Below, in pieces: positions 62,366-64,000 of a DNA stretch of 64,000 nucleotides. The stretch comes from Falciphora oryzae (lineage: Eukaryota; Ascomycota; Sordariomycetes; Magnaporthales; Magnaporthaceae). The stretch's first letter is position 1, and every line of letters begins with the position of its first letter. The stretch covers positions 437,520-501,519 of the forward strand of contig JNVV01000017.1 of assembly GCA_000733355.1 (NCBI GenBank), in the 5' to 3' direction. The notes under the pieces are model-generated. The model did no database searches. It saw only the letters and a program-made list of their open reading frames with translations, and was not told the origin of the DNA. A program made the translations under genes and the position numbers.

Positions 62366-64000
62366 ATGTCGACCACTACAGCCAACAGCCGTGGCAAGCT
62401 CGCCTGCGCATCCTGTACCCGCCGGAAAGTGAAGTGCAGCAAAACCACGCCCTGCACAAATTGTGTTCGCAGGTCAGACCAGACCGGCAAACCCGCAACC
62501 AGGCCTCCCATTATTGCTGACCAGGTAAACAGGGAAGAGCAAGACTCCTGCGGTCCCGGCCCGGGTCCCGGCCAGTTCCCGAACCAGGATCCGGGGCTCG
62601 GCCGCGCCGAGCCCACGACGCCACCGGCATCAACCGCTTCTCCAGCGCATGGCACCGACCGGCTGGAATCCTGGAGCGCCTCGGACGCGCGCCCACCGCG
62701 CAGCCCCCGACGCCGCGAGCTCGAGATACTTCGCAGCCGGATTGCTGAGCTAGAAGGACGAGAAGAAGCACGGCAGGTCCACCGGAGGCCCCCGTGCCCC
62801 AACTCAGGTGTGCCTCGGACAAGGCAGTCAAACAGCAGGAGCGTTACAGATGAAGACGGTCACGGTAGGATAAACGACACCGACGCAAACATCGCCGCGA
62901 CGCCGTTTAACCGAGGTGACGCGACAAGAGGCCACGGCGACGGGGAAGCCGAGAGCAGCAGCAGAGGCAACAACGGTGAGGCCGCCGCCCTGGAGAGGGA
63001 TGCGGCGTCGATACTCGAGTTTCTGGCCTGGGGCAGGAGAAAAGACCCAGAGTACCACTGGGCCGTGTCGCTGTCGCCCGAGGCTGCGGCGGACACAATC
63101 GATAGTGTCAGCAAGCCGGCGGGGACGCTGCTCGCCGATGCCGGCCCAGACGAGGAGGGCCTGCATAAGGGATCCCTGTTCGAGCAGAGCGGCGCCTCGG
63201 GCCTGGCGGTCTTGCAGCTTCTGCTCCCGAGCTCGCAGATGGTGTGGCAGCTTGTCAGCTACCACGACGAGTGCCTGCTGTGGTACCACGGGTCGTACTT
63301 TGCGCCGAGCTTCCGCGCCCAGCTCGAGGTCTTTTACGCGCAGCACGACGGCGCGATCGACAGCCCCGGCGTCAACCTGCAGTGGGTGGCGCTGCTGCTG
63401 GCCATCATGACGGCGAGCCTGGCGTGTGCACCGCCGGGCCAGGTGCGCGCGTGGGGGTTCGGCGACCGGGAGCGCGACACGCTCTCGCGCAGGTGGTTCC
63501 AGGCGTCGGTCGATTGCCTCAACCGGGCGCAGTACACGGCGCACCTCAGCATCCTGTCGTGCCAAGCCATCGCCACCAGTACCATGTCGGCGCACATTCT
63601 GGGCTTCAGCAACACGCAGAGCATCCACCTCGCGGCCGCCGTGCGCATCGCGCAGTCGCTGGCCCTGCACCGCCTCGGGCGCGACGTCTCCTCCTCCTCA
63701 TCGCCCTCCTCGGTCGGTAACAACCGCGTCGAGACCGAGATCGGCCGCCGCGTGTGGTGCCAGCTGTGCGCGCAGGACTGGTTTGGTATCCCGTTCAGCG
63801 AAAGCTACCTCGTGAACCCGGCCTACTCAACCTCGGAGCCGCCGGCAAACTGCCGCGACGACGACCTCGTGCCGCTGCCTGAGCACGTGCCCACCATCTC
63901 GAGCTACTGCCGCTTCGTGCGCGAGATGGCCGCCATCATGCCGCGCCTGCAGGACAGCCTCGTGGCCTGCAACACGGCCTACACGCGCTACGAGCAGGTG
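62366..64000 (+). CDS. Zn(II)2Cys6 transcription factor, C-terminus beyond window
   Basis: Exon 1 (62366-62472) encodes the binuclear zinc cluster LACASCTRRKVKCSKTTPCT NCVRR (two halves), with six Cys in CX2CX6CX5CX2C-type spacing; one spacing is a residue short of or differs from the commonest form. A 60-nt intron (62473-62532, GTCAGA donor, GCTGAC branch) leads in frame to exon 2, open to the window edge. Exon 2 has a Pro/Ser-rich linker, a short leucine-zipper-like ELEILRSRIAELEGREE, then the fungal_trans/MHR domain (LLWYHGSYFAPSFRAQLEVF, GVNLQWVALLLAIMTASLAC, SIHLAAAVRIAQSLALHRLG, EIGRRVWCQLCAQDW). The divergent NCS1 permease may be its target. Confidence 0.85.
   Translation, partial: MSTTTANSRGKLACASCTRRKVKCSKTTPCTNCVRRSDQTGKPATRPPIIADQVNREEQDSCGPGPGPGQFPNQDPGLGRAEPTTPPASTASPAHGTDRLESWSASDARPPRSPRRRELEILRSRIAELEGREEARQVHRRPPCPNSGVPRTRQSNSRSVTDEDGHGRINDTDANIAATPFNRGDATRGHGDGEAESSSRGNNGEAAALERDAASILEFLAWGRRKDPEYHWAVSLSPEAAADTIDSVSKPAGTLLADAGPDEEGLHKGSLFEQSGASGLAVLQLLLPSSQMVWQLVSYHDECLLWYHGSYFAPSFRAQLEVFYAQHDGAIDSPGVNLQWVALLLAIMTASLACAPPGQVRAWGFGDRERDTLSRRWFQASVDCLNRAQYTAHLSILSCQAIATSTMSAHILGFSNTQSIHLAAAVRIAQSLALHRLGRDVSSSSSPSSVGNNRVETEIGRRVWCQLCAQDWFGIPFSESYLVNPAYSTSEPPANCRDDDLVPLPEHVPTISSYCRFVREMAAIMPRLQDSLVACNTAYTRYEQV

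Noticed and set aside
62828..63670. 280-codon minus-strand frame, and plus-strand frames at 62916-63815
   Set aside because: They are shadows of the Zn2Cys6/fungal_trans reading frame, which is open in another phase to the window edge.

Overview
The window is nuclear DNA of a filamentous ascomycete, most likely a Sordariomycete. The evidence is short GT-AG introns (about 43-140 nt) with CTAAC/CTGAC branch sites, fungal families (Zn2Cys6 regulator, NCS1 permease, NACHT receptors, an NRPS relic, a BIM1-like protein) and transposons mutated in the style of repeat-induced point mutation (RIP). Many single-copy genes are also broken, so this looks like a gene-poor, repeat-rich accessory segment rather than core chromosome.

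Layout. 1-5020: Ty1/copia retrotransposon on the minus strand, cut by the left edge, its single gag-pol frame interrupted by 11 TAG/TAA codons. 5808-6686: small type I membrane protein. 7-10 kb: repeat copy and a feruloyl-esterase relic. 10.9-14.8 kb: PNP-NACHT-ankyrin receptor with one in-frame TAA and near-identical ankyrin repeats. 15.4-19.1 kb: relics of an FAD oxidoreductase and a dynamin-like GTPase. 20.1-23.2 kb: KH-like/coiled-coil/transmembrane protein. 24.5-26.6 kb: major-facilitator transporter split by a 431-bp near-perfect palindromic MITE. 27.0-27.5 kb: solo LTR. 27.7-31.6 kb: intact 11-exon SNF2-RING-helicase gene on the minus strand, divergent from a second NACHT receptor (32.2-36.3 kb) that has an altered P-loop, a zinc-finger tail and a 3' end supplied by a repeat. 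36.6-37.5 kb: broken gene with a minisatellite. 37.7-40.6 kb: RIP-degraded pogo/Fot-type transposon. 40.8-41.6 kb: multipass membrane protein. 43.8-46.8 kb: degenerate NRPS C-A module. 47.1-51.4 kb: Tc1/mariner DD34E transposon with 127-bp terminal inverted repeats and a second, convergent 806-codon frame. 51.6-53.1 kb: retroposon-like repeats, then a 490-base gap. 54.3-54.7 kb: BIM1-like relic. 56.4-58.1 kb: large membrane protein with a 1-bp lesion. 59.2-61.5 kb: intact NCS1 permease, divergent from a Zn2Cys6 regulator that runs off the right edge.

How it fits together. Two NACHT receptors and a dynamin-like GTPase lie within about 25 kb, as is seen in fungal self/non-self recognition regions. 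The intact loci (SNF2, second receptor, 274-aa membrane protein, NCS1, regulator) are islands between elements. Nonsense codons in the two elements whose frames could be followed are all TAG or TAA, never TGA, which is what CpA-to-TpA mutation predicts. The MITE, by contrast, is nearly pristine and therefore younger. A dispersed family ending in ATATAC plus a CTC/CCT-rich tail occurs in at least four full-ended copies and one partial copy. The least familiar object is the two-gene Tc1-like element at 47129-51417.
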